Assembly (NCBI GenBank): GCA_018417955.1
Contig: JACTVC010000004.1
Span: 2,418,001 to 2,482,000, forward strand
Direction: 5' to 3'
Origin: Laccaria trichodermophora
Lineage: Eukaryota > Basidiomycota > Agaricomycetes > Agaricales > Hydnangiaceae
DNA length: 64,000 nt
Under the pieces are notes generated by a model. It searched no databases and had not been told where the DNA came from. It worked only from the letters and a program-made list of their open reading frames with translations. Every line of letters begins with the position of its first letter. Position 1 is the stretch's first letter. Made by a program: the position numbers and the translations under genes. Below are positions 36,190 to 47,089 of the stretch, in pieces.

Positions 36190-37300
36190 CTTGTGATGTC
36201 ACTTCTCCTTACTCACCACCATTGCCTCTTCATTGCCCACAACCAACATGGCCACAATGTGACACAACCACGACAATGATGGACGACAACGACGATTTCA
36301 TCGTTGTCATTACCTGGTGAGTACACACACCCATCTCCCCCCCTCTTTTGTTTCTGACAACAATGCCAGGTGTCATGTCGCAACAGCGACATGGCAACGA
36401 AACGACGAATGACGACATTTCGTCGTTTGTCATTTTGCCCGTCCTTCATCCTGAACCAACAACAACTGTGCCACGTCAGCATGTTAGGATGACCACATCA
36501 AAACAACCATGACCGCCCAAAACGATAACAACAAACTACACCAACCGGGGAATGACGACAAGTGCCCACGCAAAATGATGTCCGGCGCACGCCACCACCA
36601 CCCACAGAAACAACAGCGCCCACGGAAACGATGACCGCCACCCAAGGGAACAACGACCACTGCCCATGAGAACGACGACCAGTGTGTGCTGACGAAAACG
36701 ACGACTGTGCACCCCATGTCCCCAGGGCCACAAATGACCCAGCGAGGGTGCTGGGCCACGACGCAGACTGATGAGGGACGACGACGATAACGTTGTTGTT
36801 GTTGTTGTTATATTTTCATTTGGTGAGCCATCCTCCCACACTGCCCACTTCCCCCCTCCCTCTCTGGTCTGTCACCTCCTTCCTCCCTCCCTCCCTCCTT
36901 TCCTCCCCCTCCCTGCCTACCCACCTCCTTCCTCCCTCCCTCCCTCCCTGCATACCACCTTCCTCCCTCCATCATCTGTTACTGCCACCTCCCTTCCCCC
37001 CTTCATCATTTCCTACCAACACCTCCCCTGTCTGCCACTCCCTCCCCTCCTGCCATTGCCTGCCACCCCCCACCTTGCCTATAACCCCTTTCCCTCCCTC
37101 CTCCTTCATTGCCTATAACCACTTTTTCCCCCCTCCCTCATTGCGCATTGCCTACAACCCCTCCCTCCCACATTGCCTACAACTCCTCCCCTTCCTCATT
37201 GCCTACAACCTCTCCCCTCCCTCATTGCCTACCACTCCTTTCCTCTCTCATTGCTCACCCCCCCCCTCTCTCTCTTCCCCTCCTTTCTTCTGCCTCTGTT
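36190..37300. repeat. minisatellite plus pyrimidine tract, right member of the inverted pair
   Basis: GACGACAACG and AACGACGACC units (36,240-36,790) are followed by CCTCCCTCC and CATTGCCTACAACCCC units to 37,300. This is the 33,860-34,660 block in reverse order and orientation, diverged. Open frames across it are compositional. Confidence 0.65.
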
Positions 37301-37810
37301 TAATAGTCAATACTGTGGTGTAAATTTATGTAGTTAGATTCAATAAATTGCAGCTTTGTCTTGTGAAATCTAAAGATACATCCTCAAATTATATATCCTG
37401 GATATATTCTTTAATTATGTGCAAGGATGACATATATTCATGATCCTGTTCATGATATAGTTGAAAGATATATCCTGGTTCAGGATATAGTTCGAAAATA
37501 TATCTTGATCAGAATGTAGTTGGAAAATATAGGATATAGTTGAAAAATAATGTATGTTGATTCAAGATATAGTTGAAATATATATCTTGGTTCAGGATTT
37601 AGAGGAAATATATAACATATATGTAGTTGAAAAATATATCCTGGTTCAGAATGTAGTTGGAAAATGCAAGATATAGCTGAAAAATAATGTATCTTAATTC
37701 AGGATAAAGTTGATAAATATATCTTGGTTCAGGGTATAATTGAAATATTCAGGATACAATTGAGAAATAATGTATCTGGGGTGGGATGTTGATTTTCCAG
37801 ACACAGCATT

Positions 37811-38097
37811 AGGGTGTTTCACAGTAGGCCAACTGGCAACCAACTTTTGCAAAGTTGGAAGGACAAAGTTTGGCCAACTTTGATCCCAACTTCACCTCTT
37901 AACTTCCGATGTGTCCAAAATAGGCAAAAATCTGCACTTGGAAGTGATTTCAGGCACAAATCAGCCCAACTTCATGTTTTCAGCAGTTCCAGGTGTTTCA
38001 CAGTAGAGTTGGCCAACTTTCCCATCAAATTTGTTGAAGTTGGCCCACAAGTTTGGATCAAAGTTGAAAGCAAAGTTGGCCTACTGTGAAACACCCT
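37811..38097. mobile_element. MITE, 287 bases, perfect 23-base terminal inverted repeats
   Basis: The ends are AGGGTGTTTCACAGTAGGCC followed by AAC, and the exact reverse complement closes at 38,097. ATT flanks on both sides (37,808-37,810 and 38,098-38,100) form a 3 bp duplication. The interior is non-coding and has a second TTTCACAGTAGAGTTGGCC. Short TIR and 3 bp duplication suggest a PIF/Harbinger-like or similar superfamily; assignment is open. Confidence 0.75.
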
Positions 38098-39709
38098 ATT
38101 GGAGAGGAAAGCTGGTAAGTTGGTTGTTGTATTTGGAAGTGTTCCTCTTGCTAAACTAAAGTGATGGAGTTGTTTGGGGTGGGATGTCAATTTGCCAGAC
38201 ACATTGGCATTGGATGTCAAAAGTTCTCTAATGTGGACTGTATCCATAGTGTCATTTGAAGTGGATAAGAAGGGAACCATAGAAAATACAAAGAAGAACC
38301 CCATATTATGACATGGTGAACAGAATTTGTTAGAGGAGAATAAAATTTGTTGTCCATAAATTTGCAATCAAGAGTCAAGGGAAAGAGAGAGAGAGAGAGG
38401 AGGAGAGGGAGAGGAAAGAGAAAGAGAGAAACAACAAAGTACTTTGTCAACTCTGACTAGCTAAAAAATTGTGTAATGTGAACTGTATTCATAGTGTCAT
38501 TTGAAGTGGATGATACTGTGGTATTTTGACTGACTGTTTGGCCAATGTGATGTGTGACAGCCCCAAACAGTCAGGAGGTGTGTTCAAAATCAGGATCACT
38601 GTGTGACATAGCAATGAAAGTGTTTGGCCAGCAACAAGTGTTCATTGAGCAGTTGATATGGCATCTGGCAACAACCTTCTTGCCTCCTCCACAACCTCTC
38701 AACCAGTGCAACTCTCTCCTGATTGTGGCCAAAAAATGTTCTAGATCCTACAATTTGACATTTATATCCCATTTGGATACCTATAGAAGTTGTGTAAAAG
38801 CATATTTAGTGGATGGTATATAGTTCCGTATTGGTTTTGTAATAGTTATACGCCACACAGCAGAGAAAAATGAGTTTTTTTCCTTTTTAGGGTAAAATGT
38901 CACCCTATTTGACCTCCCAAGTGACTGAACAGTCAGTCGAAATACCACAGTAGTTAGGCAACTCAGATGTTATGGAAGGGGGTGTGGTGAAATAGCTTCA
39001 ATATAGCAGCATGGTGCTGTCTTAAGAACAATTCTAGATGTTTCTGAACTTGTTGATAAAGAAGCATTCATATGACACCACCATGTCCCCACCTGAGGTA
39101 GAAGTCAATCATAAGTCAACAAGAAAGTATCACCCTCTTCCAAAACAAGCAGAAGTCAAATGTTCAAGATGGGATGTCAGTTTGCCAAACAGATCAGCAT
39201 AGAGATGCTATTGATGCTCCTTATTGCTACCTACATACTGGGAGCACAAGCCAAACATAGTGCCAAAACCCCTGGAAGTCATGGCAGAAACTTCCAGAAT
39301 ATATACCCCAGACAGCAAAAAATCACAAGTTTTTTTGCTAAAACTAAGACCCCTGACACCACTACAGACCAGAAAAATATATCCTTACCACATCTGTATC
39401 ACAAAATATATCCTAAGGCAAAGCCAGGGCAGAAATATATTTCTAAGGTGTGACAGTGACATTTCAGGGTCCACTCACCAAAAATATATCCTTACTACAT
39501 TTCACTTGCAAAATATATTTTGGTGGTGTGACATTTCAGGGTCCATGTGTCAAAAATATTTTTTAGATTTCAGGGCTTTCTAGGACCCATATATATCTAG
39601 AATATAGATATGGTCCATGACATTTAGTCATGTAACTTACATGGAGTTTGCATGACTAATAGTCAGTTGGCACTGGGTGACTGAAGTGAGATTCCAATGA
39701 ATTCCAATA

Positions 39710-39835
39710 TTTGTTGTTGTTATTATAATATATATAAAAATAAGTGGATGCATGAGGATTGAACTCTAGCCTCAGGAAATATCACATGAATCTCTGGGCA
39801 GCAATATTTCCACTACACCATATGGCTGTTAAACA
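39710..39835 (-). repeat. tRNA-derived SINE candidate
   Basis: On the minus strand an A-box-like CATATGGTGTAGTGGAAATA is followed about 50 bases on by a B-box-like GAGTTCAATCC and then an AT-rich tail (TATATATTATAATAACAACA). This is the layout of a tRNA-derived SINE. Whether other copies exist in the genome is unknown. Confidence 0.45.
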
Positions 39836-40164
39836 CCTGGCAACATTAATTCTATATAACCCATCATCACACCCACCTTCCTAAACGAGTCACGGAGAAA
39901 CTTTTCCAGCATCCATTCTGGTACTTCCTTTGCCTTTGGGAGCCATAATGTGCAAGCTGTTGAAGGGAAAGCAAACATTTGCATTCCTCACTTGTGATCT
40001 TATCAGTCATTATAACCCTGGACCTCATTCTAAAATAGGGCCAAACCTTATCACACTTGGCACAACATCATGAGAGGAAAGTGCCCTCTGATCAGGCCTG
40101 ATGATACTGGTAATCTACATTATAAGGCTGGTGCCTTATCAGGTGGCTGGGAAATTTCCGACAT

Positions 40165-40455
40165 GGGGAGCTGAATCTGAAAGTCTTGGATCTGCATACA
40201 AGGATGTTGGGGCCAGAACATCCAGATACATTGACCAGCATGGCAAATTTTGCAGTCACATATTTTGACCAAGGACAATATGAGGAAGCTGCTGAGCTGG
40301 AAGTAAAGGTTCTGGACCTGCATAAAAGGATCCTGGGGCCTGAACATCCAGATACTTTGACCAGCATGGCAAATCTTGCAGAAACATATTCACAGCAAGG
40401 GAAATATGAGGAGGCCAAGGCACTGTGGCTGAAGTCTCTGGAATGGCATAAATAA
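40165..40455 (+). pseudogene. tetratricopeptide-repeat (TPR) fragment
   Basis: The frame holds two and a half TPR units of about 42 residues: LDLHTRMLGPEHPDTLTSMA, then FDQGQYEEAAELEVKVLDLH, KRILGPEHPDTLTSMANLAE and QQGKYEEAKALWLKSLEWHK, then a stop. LGPEHPDTLTSMANLA is the signature of the kinesin-light-chain-like TPR seen in large basidiomycete NLR-like (NACHT or NB-ARC plus TPR) proteins. Neither a nucleotide-binding domain nor an effector domain is nearby, so this is a torn-off C-terminal piece. It lies between transposons. Confidence 0.7.
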
Positions 40456-41456
40456 TCTTTTAAGGTGCAGTTCAGTCCTGCTTTTTGCCCCTCAAACAAC
40501 TAATCAAGGACATTTATTCCAGAATATGATAACATGTTTTTCAATGAACCAGAGAAAGGGCCATAAGGAATTAAAAATCTAGCTTATGAACTTCAGAAAG
40601 AAAATGGTGCCTGTCCTGCATGACTCATGAGGAAGAAAGAAATGATACTTGGTAACTGTCATCATAGTGGGGGGGGGGGACTTGAAGGTTCAGAAGACAG
40701 GCTTTCCATTCCAACACAGAGCTATGTCCCCCTGTATTTTCTCATAAATGACATGCAGGATCAAAAGAGACAAAAAAAAATGTAAGATCCTAAAATCCAC
40801 CAAAGAGCAAACAAAGAAATAAAAATGTGGCCATGGATGGGGTACCACGAATCAAAGGTAAGATGCCTCCAGAATATATACAAACTTTTTATTGTACATA
40901 CCTCACTCTTCTGCTTTCCCAACTGAGCTATGCCCCCTGTAAAATAACAATATGGAATAAGTATTGCAATTAGTAGTAGAGTGATAAGCAACACTAAGAT
41001 TTGTGACCCACACTGAAGCATGACCAGGCCGCAAGGAATGTCATTAAAAAAAAAACAATAAGCATATGTTACACCAATCCTCCATCCATCCAGTATATAT
41101 AATTAAGTATGAGCATATAAGTAGCAGTCGTGGTTAGGGACAGTACTTTATTGTGCCCTACCTATTCCTGTCGGACTCCAGTCATTCCTGCAGATTCTGG
41201 TGGAATGGGACCGGACTCCAGTGGAATCCACAGGAATGGGACCAGAATCCAGTGGAATCCACCAGAGTCCTGTCCCATTCCACTGGAATCCACAGGAATA
41301 AGATCACAATCCACCATAAATAGATACAACAGATACAATTTTTCTCTTTTCTACATACATTTACACTAGTATACACTTCTGCACACTTCTCTTTACTGTA
41401 GTACACTAATATACACTTCTGCACACACTAAGATTGCACATTTCTCTTCACTGTTA

Positions 41457-43700
41457 TTAGTTATCCTCATCATCTTGAACATCTTCATCTAAACCCAAGT
41501 TTTCCTCTTCATCTCCATCTGATTTCTTCATCTCCTGTTTGTGGATGACATACTTTGTGTGATAGAATAACATGGTGTGTAAAAACCAGTTAAAATTTCC
41601 TGGTGTCATACATTTGAGAATTGATTGATAACCACCAAGCCATGCATTGAGCTGCTCGCAAACCTAAAAGATTTATAGTATTGAGCTGATATTTAATGAA
41701 AATAAATCATTGATTACCTGTGTATTGAAAGCATGCTTCAAATATGGTCATCCATTCTTATCATAGGCCATAACTACAAGATTTGGAGCAGATCCATCTC
41801 CAGGTGAAGGATTACAGTATTTCCGACATAGGAAGTCTGCCACTCAATGATTGATATAGTGATAGGCATCCACAATAAATCTAGTAGTCTTTTTCCAAAT
41901 CTCCCAACTTCCATTTGCTACTGCTGTTGCAAGCACTTGACAACCTTTATCAATACAGATATAATCAGGCCTTGATTCTTCTGTTGGATAAACCTTTGCT
42001 AGAAAGTTCAAAATATTGGTTGGTGACTCTGATTATGGAAACTTGGCCCATGCAATAACAACACCACAAGGTGTGCAAATAGTTTCAACACAGTAGAATC
42101 TAGCAGCACAAAAGTAATTGGGAGGTGGCTGTGGTTCTTCATTTGATTCATCATGTTGTTGGGGATTTGGTCCTCTGCGATGGGGCTCCCAAGGATTATT
42201 CTCCCCAGGTCGTTGTAACATCCGGCGAACTCCAGCCTGGTTATGGCATTTTCTGTTCTTTGTATGTTTACACCACTGTGGTTGGTGCTGTTGACATGCA
42301 AGTGTTCTTTCCACTCTTCAGTTATTACAGTCATGGACCAAGCATGGAGTAGCAAGCATCATGTGATGTATATCACATAGAGATCCACCACAAGAGTTAG
42401 AGAGGTCATTAATGCAATTCTCATATGCACAGTGCTAGAAAAAATCATTGTGAACAAACAAACTCCATGAACAAAATGTAAAAGTCATTTACCTGAGGAC
42501 CCATAACTATACCATCAAGAACAACCATTTTTATGTTTGGGATATCATCAGTATCCATCTCATTATCTGAAGTGACCTGAGGTGCATCAACTTCCATTTC
42601 TTCAGGAGCTGCTGCCAAAGCAGGAATATCATCATCTGTGGCATCAACACCAACAACTGCTGCTGGATTATTGAAAACCACATCACTTGTATCTTTCCAT
42701 TTTTGAGTACATTCATCACATGCATGTCCTTCTGAAGCTCTGATGACTCCATCTTCCCCCAAGAGTGAAAATGCCTGAGTAGTAACTTCTTTGATATTCA
42801 ATCCATCATCAAATTCAATATCAATTCCAGATTCTTCAGCAATTGTGTGAACAGATTGTTGAACAAATGCTTGCCAGACATGAGCTCGTGAAATTGAAAT
42901 TTCTTTTGTTCCATATGTATTATTCCAGTACTCTGAGAAAGCAGATGCTGAAGCATGAAAGTTATACATAGCATTTATAGCTGCCATTGCAAATCCATGA
43001 TCAGCCCAGATTGATTGGCCAATTTAAATATTTGGCTGAGTTAAGATAGACTTGTTTCAAAGTATTTTGAATAGTTGATGTATCTTCAAATCCTTCATGA
43101 TCGGCTGTGTATAATGTTTTACAGTTTGGACACTTTCCTGTAAGCACAGGGACATCTTGGTATACTCTCTGCTCTTTGATCAAAGTAACCAATGGTATGT
43201 CACTACTTTTGGTAGATTGACGCAATGATCTTGGACTACAACTCTGAGTTTCACATGCAAATGAAGGGGGGCAAATGACATAAGCTGGTTCTATCTTGCT
43301 GTGTGATAGAGGGAGTAATTTTCCTTTATAGCCCCTTCTCATCAAATGTTGATAGTTTCAAGCAGCCAGCCAGCTTGTCAAGCTTTCCAGCAAGAAGATC
43401 AACTTTTGCCTTTTCATCTGGCTCTCGTGCAAGTTCATTTTCAGAGAATAAAGTTTCAACCCTCTTCTTTCCAAGTTTGTTTACCAGTGCATTGCTCAAT
43501 GCAATTATCCATCCTGAAATCTGCACTTTGTTTTCATCACCACAAATCCGTTGTTGTTGATGAAAATGAAGATTTAATAAATCAGGATTCTCAAATAGTG
43601 TGAATGAGATTGTGAGAACAGTTGCCAAAGAAATATCAGAGCCAAAGATTGTCTGGATTGTGTCACTAAATATGCTGAATGGAATATTTGGAAAAGGACA
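41457..43700 (-). pseudogene. KDZ transposase, CxC5/CxC6 type, two frameshifts and several stops
   Basis: N-terminal part: LLNLHFHQQQRICGDENKVQ and ISGWIIALSNALV. CxC5: YVICPPSFACETQSC, IKEQRVYQDVPVLTG, KCPNCKTLYTADHE. Then MYNFHASASAFSEYWNN and, after a GTAAAT..TAG intron (about 42,493-42,431), CxC6: HCAYENC, SCGGSLCDIHH, ACQQHQPQW. Core: YICIDKGCQVLATAVANGSW, TTRFIVDAYHYINH, GSAPNLVV, and after another intron VCEQLNAWLGGYQSILKCM and GNFNWFLHTMLFYHTKYVI, ending DEDVQDDEDN. Breaks: an extra G in a four-G run at 43,332-43,335, a missing A near 43,021-43,026, and in-frame stops (TGA in NN-stop-RVERT, NH-stop-VADF and NG-stop-PYLK; TAA after WAKFP). Family identity is clear; the copy is dead. 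Confidence 0.8.
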
Positions 43701-43920
43701 TTGCCCTGAAGAGGTAGCAGATCCCAATGAAACTAGATTTGACCAGATCAAGGGCCAGACTAAAATCCAGTGCTGGGATACAAGTGATATAGCTGATGAC
43801 AAGAGCAGAAAAGTAAATCTGAAAAGGAAACTAGAACTATTGTACAAATCAGTATTTCTTCTTTCATTTACACTCCAAACACATCAAAAAGAAAAGAAAG
43901 AAAATCATAACACTACTTAC

Positions 43921-44484
43921 TCAGAAGCTTCTTCCTCATCTGAACCCCTTGCCTCTTTCAACTTCTTGTGCTTTCTCTGCACCCATGGTCAGTCTTTATC
44001 ACGATTCTTCTTCTTTGGACTGTCTGAGGCTTTCCTCTTCCCCTTGGGATCACGTCTCTTCAGCTCTCCCTCCCAATCTTTATCCTCAAGCCACTTCTTC
44101 AAGTCAGGAAAGGTCAGAGATTGACTGGTCTTAATCCCCCACAAATCCTCAGTACAGAGGCAATCTTCCAAGTCATCAAGCCAATCTCACATATCTGGAT
44201 ACTCCTGTGCTTGTAAAAACAATGGCTTCCAAGTTTGGTAGAACTGTGACTTGGCGATGAAAATATCAATGAAGGTCCTGATGCTGGGAACCCAGATAGC
44301 TGCATCATTAAACTGTGCCTTCTACTCAGCATCCTTGCCCAAGGCCATCATCTTAGGGGTAGCATTTGTGATGGCCTTGAACTTCTGGTAAGCAGAGTGT
44401 AACCCAGATGGTTCCAGAGAGGGAAGTTCTGTGTCAGTCCCAAGATAGTCTAAGAGAAGAGCTTTGCTTTCATTTGAAAGCATC
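43921..44484 (-). pseudogene. companion gene remnant of the CxC5/CxC6 KDZ element
   Basis: From ATG at 44,484 the minus strand reads MLSNESKALLLDYLGTD, PKMMALGKDAE-stop-KAQFNDAAIWVP, FYQTWKPLFLQAQEYPDM-stop-DWLDD, LWGIKTSQSLTFPDLKKWLE and a lysine-rich tail, ending at a GTAAGT donor (43,920). Stops are one TAG and two TGA. The block LWG...LTFPDLKKWLE followed by a basic tail occurs in small uncharacterised mushroom proteins. It is encoded just upstream of the transposase on the same strand. Function unknown. Confidence 0.5.
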
Positions 44485-45134
44485 GGTTGATGTGGGCATG
44501 TGTGGGCGTTGTTGTTTGGTCCAGTTGTAGTGTAAAAAAGTGAAGGGGGGAGGGATGTTGGCACTCACAGGAGTTGTGGGTGTTTGGTTGATGTGGGCGC
44601 TGTAACAGATGTCCTACCAGCAATAATCCCCACTTCACAAATTCCAGAGAGCATTCACTATGGGCATATTTTTACTTTACTTTTATTATTACATGTGTGA
44701 CACTCACTCACATAAGCATGCGATTCAACTCGTATTACATACTTCTAGTCACACAGATGTAACATTACCTTTTTTCTATCTTTCAAACCACCAATATGTA
44801 TACTCTGCATTAGGAATCGCGTCGTATCGCATTCCCCCTGAAGTATAGTAAGTGCTTTGACTTTAGTAAAGCTACTGAATACTCTCTTTGAGGTGTTCGG
44901 GCATCGTCTTATTGTCATTTACCTTCTCTCTCCCGTTTGCTACTTTCTTGAGGATTTCCTGAGAAAGTGCAGAGATCATGCAATGGATATCCAAAGCGCT
45001 AACGATCTCCGCTAAGTGAACGCAAGACTAGACTGTATCTGACACTCGATTGTACACCATAGTAATCCTTGTGACTCTGCGTCCACCAGCTCACCTGTCA
45101 TTGGTACAGAATTCCCACTCTAGTTCCCTAGCTC

Positions 45135-46080
45135 ACAGAACACCTCTTACAGGCGCGCTCATGGAGGTCATGGATGTGGGGGATGGGGGTACATGGAGAT
45201 GGGGAGGGACAGGGATGGGATGGTAGAGGACAGGGAAAGGGAGCAAGGGGGAGGGACAAGGAATGAGGGAGGAAGGGTGAATGGACAAAGAAGGGGGGAG
45301 GAAAGGTGAATGGAGGGACAACTCATTGTTGGGCAGAGGTGTGGATGTTGTCGCATTTATGTGGACACATCGTCCTGTTGTCGAGGGTGCTGGGCATCAT
45401 TTCGTGGGCACTGGCGGTGTATGTGGGCACTGGGCGCTGTTTCATGTCTGCAGGGTGCTGTTTCACATCCGTTGGTGGTGTACGTGGGCACTGGGCTTCA
45501 TTTCATGGGCGGCGTGTTGTTTTCATATATGCTTGAGTTGTTTTCGTGGGTGGTGGGGAGTTTTCATGGATGGGGTGCACTGTTGTGCACTGTCATGGGC
45601 GCTGGGCAGCCATCATGGGCACTGGGTGGGGTGTTTTTGTGGGCAAGGTGGTGCCGTCATGTGTCGTGTGGGCACTGGATGTTGTTTTGGGAGTGCTGGG
45701 GTGGTTTCAGGGTGGGGTGGTCCCGTCGTGGGGCGCTCTTGTTGTCTTGGGTTGGCCGTAGTGTAGAAAGCATATATGTGGGGGCCTCGAGACCTGTTGC
45801 TGTTGTTTGGGTGCCACATCACAGTCAGCAACGTGGCACCTGGTTTTTGTGGTGAGAGATGAGGGAGGAGAGGGGGTTGTGGGTGCTTACCTGGTTTGTG
45901 TGCCGTGGTGACGTGGCACAGCATTGTCGTGTTGGCAACATTGTTGGATGTTGAGTGAGCGGTGTGGTAGTCGATGTGAGCCCCCTCATGTCGCTTCGCC
46001 CATGGCAGGCACTCACAACACGAGGGGGGCGGTTATGTGGAATGACAACGGTGGTCATGGGAGGAGAGAGGGTTGTGTTT
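45135..46080. repeat. minisatellite inside the CxC5/CxC6 KDZ element
   Basis: A GGGACAGGGATGGGATGG purine part (45,170-45,310) passes into GTGGGCACTGGGCGCTG and CATGGGC units, then AGCAACGTGGCACCTG and GGTGCTTACCTGG. The order and the GACGTGGCAC/GCTTACC landmarks match the blocks at 30.1 and 34.5 kb. Not coding. Confidence 0.65.
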
Positions 46081-47089
46081 GGATGAGTGTGAAAGCTGTT
46101 GCCAAACAAACAATTGTTTGGCAATGGGCTTGTGCCAAACAAACTGGATTCTGGTTGTGCATTCTGTTTTTGCCAATCCAGGGACCATTCCGGTCACAAT
46201 TCCGGAATGCCAAAATTCTGCTGGAATGGTAAAGCACCACAATGAAGAAAATAGCAGGCCTCCCTGCTAAATTTCATTCCTCCAGAATCCACTGGAATCT
46301 GCAGGAATGACCAGAATCCTGCAGGAATTAGGGGGGCACTGATAAGACCTCATCAGGGAGGGGTATATGTGATTGAAAAAACAAGTCGGTCTATCCAAAA
46401 AAATACACGTAGGCTGTGTGCGCTTACACCCATCCTCATCAGGAAAATGGTTTTGGGCTGTAGTTTGGCTATATTTACATAGTCTCCATAGGCTCGGTAG
46501 GTCAACATAGGTTTATCATTACCTCTGTAGACCATGGTAGGTACAAAAGATAATTTGAGCCTACAGTAGACTATCAAAATAAATCTGACCTTGATCTCAC
46601 CTCATCAGAAATCTGGAATGATAAAGACATGATATCGCAGTCAATGGGGTATGAGGGAAATTATGATTATAGTACTAGTATATGTGATACAAGCTACCCT
46701 GGAACACATTTTATTAGACACATCTTCTCACTGTTTGCCGTGGAGGTGAACAGTTTTTGAAAAATTTTTCCCAGCAATGGTGGTATGTATAGTGCAAATT
46801 GCTAAATCTTGCAAAGGCTTGAATAGACTAACTGTAATATTGCTGCACATATGATGGATCTTGTATAGGCCTCTCCATAAGACTCTGAGTTCAATTCCCC
46901 TAAGATGTAGTATTTATTTACTTATTCACTAGGTTCCTCTAATTCATGTTGTCAAAATCTCAAGATGGATCACTTCCGAAATTGAATGAAAGGTGATGGT
47001 AGAGTGAGCACCTCAGCAAGAGGTGAAATTACATTTTTGGTAGAATAGGGTCGAAATCAGGGCATTCAGTAGATATGCTATGGAACCAT

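Larger units (their letters stand above)
32179..39688. mobile_element. 7.5 kb element with long inverted ends, same termini as the palindrome
   Basis: It starts CACTTCAGTCACC (32,179) and ends GGTGACTGAAGTG (39,688). GAGATTCC precedes the left end (32,171-32,178), and (G)AGATTCC spans the right junction (39,688-39,695), so an 8 bp duplication is likely. The outer 400-500 bases are inverted copies: the ACTATTAGTCATGCAAAC run and ACCATATCTATATTCTAGA at 32,200-32,280 match 39,590-39,660, and the blocks 32,340-32,600 and 39,240-39,480 also match. Further in, GATATATCCTGGTTCAGGA-type repeats (33,440-33,790; 37,380-37,780) and minisatellite plus pyrimidine/purine blocks (33,860-34,660; 36,190-37,300) are again in inverted order. 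No transposase gene is visible inside, so it is non-autonomous. Confidence 0.75.
41141..46350 (-). mobile_element. KDZ transposon, CxC5/CxC6 type, decayed
   Basis: One end at 41,141 reads CAGTACTTTATTGTGCCC; the other closes with GGGGGGCACTGATAAGACCT at 46,350. Both carry ATTCCTGCAGGAATCC-type subterminal units, and the same ends bound the element at 57,400-58,962. Inside, on the minus strand, lie a companion gene remnant (43,921-44,484) and the transposase (41,457-43,700). A minisatellite (45,135-46,080) lies between the companion gene and the left end. I find no convincing target duplication, so the two ends may come from different insertions or flanking sequence has changed. Confidence 0.7.

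Noticed and set aside
36793..37323. 176-codon frame
   Set aside because: Compositional product of the CCTCCCTCC tract.
45281..45855. Overlapping W/G/V-rich frames of 160-180 codons
   Set aside because: Three long frames overlap in the same GTGGGCACTGG minisatellite; none has a domain or fits a splice pattern.
41141..46360. Target-site duplication for the CxC5/CxC6 element
   Set aside because: Flanks GGTTAGGGA and CATCAGGGA share only AGGGA at different offsets from the ends; not convincing.
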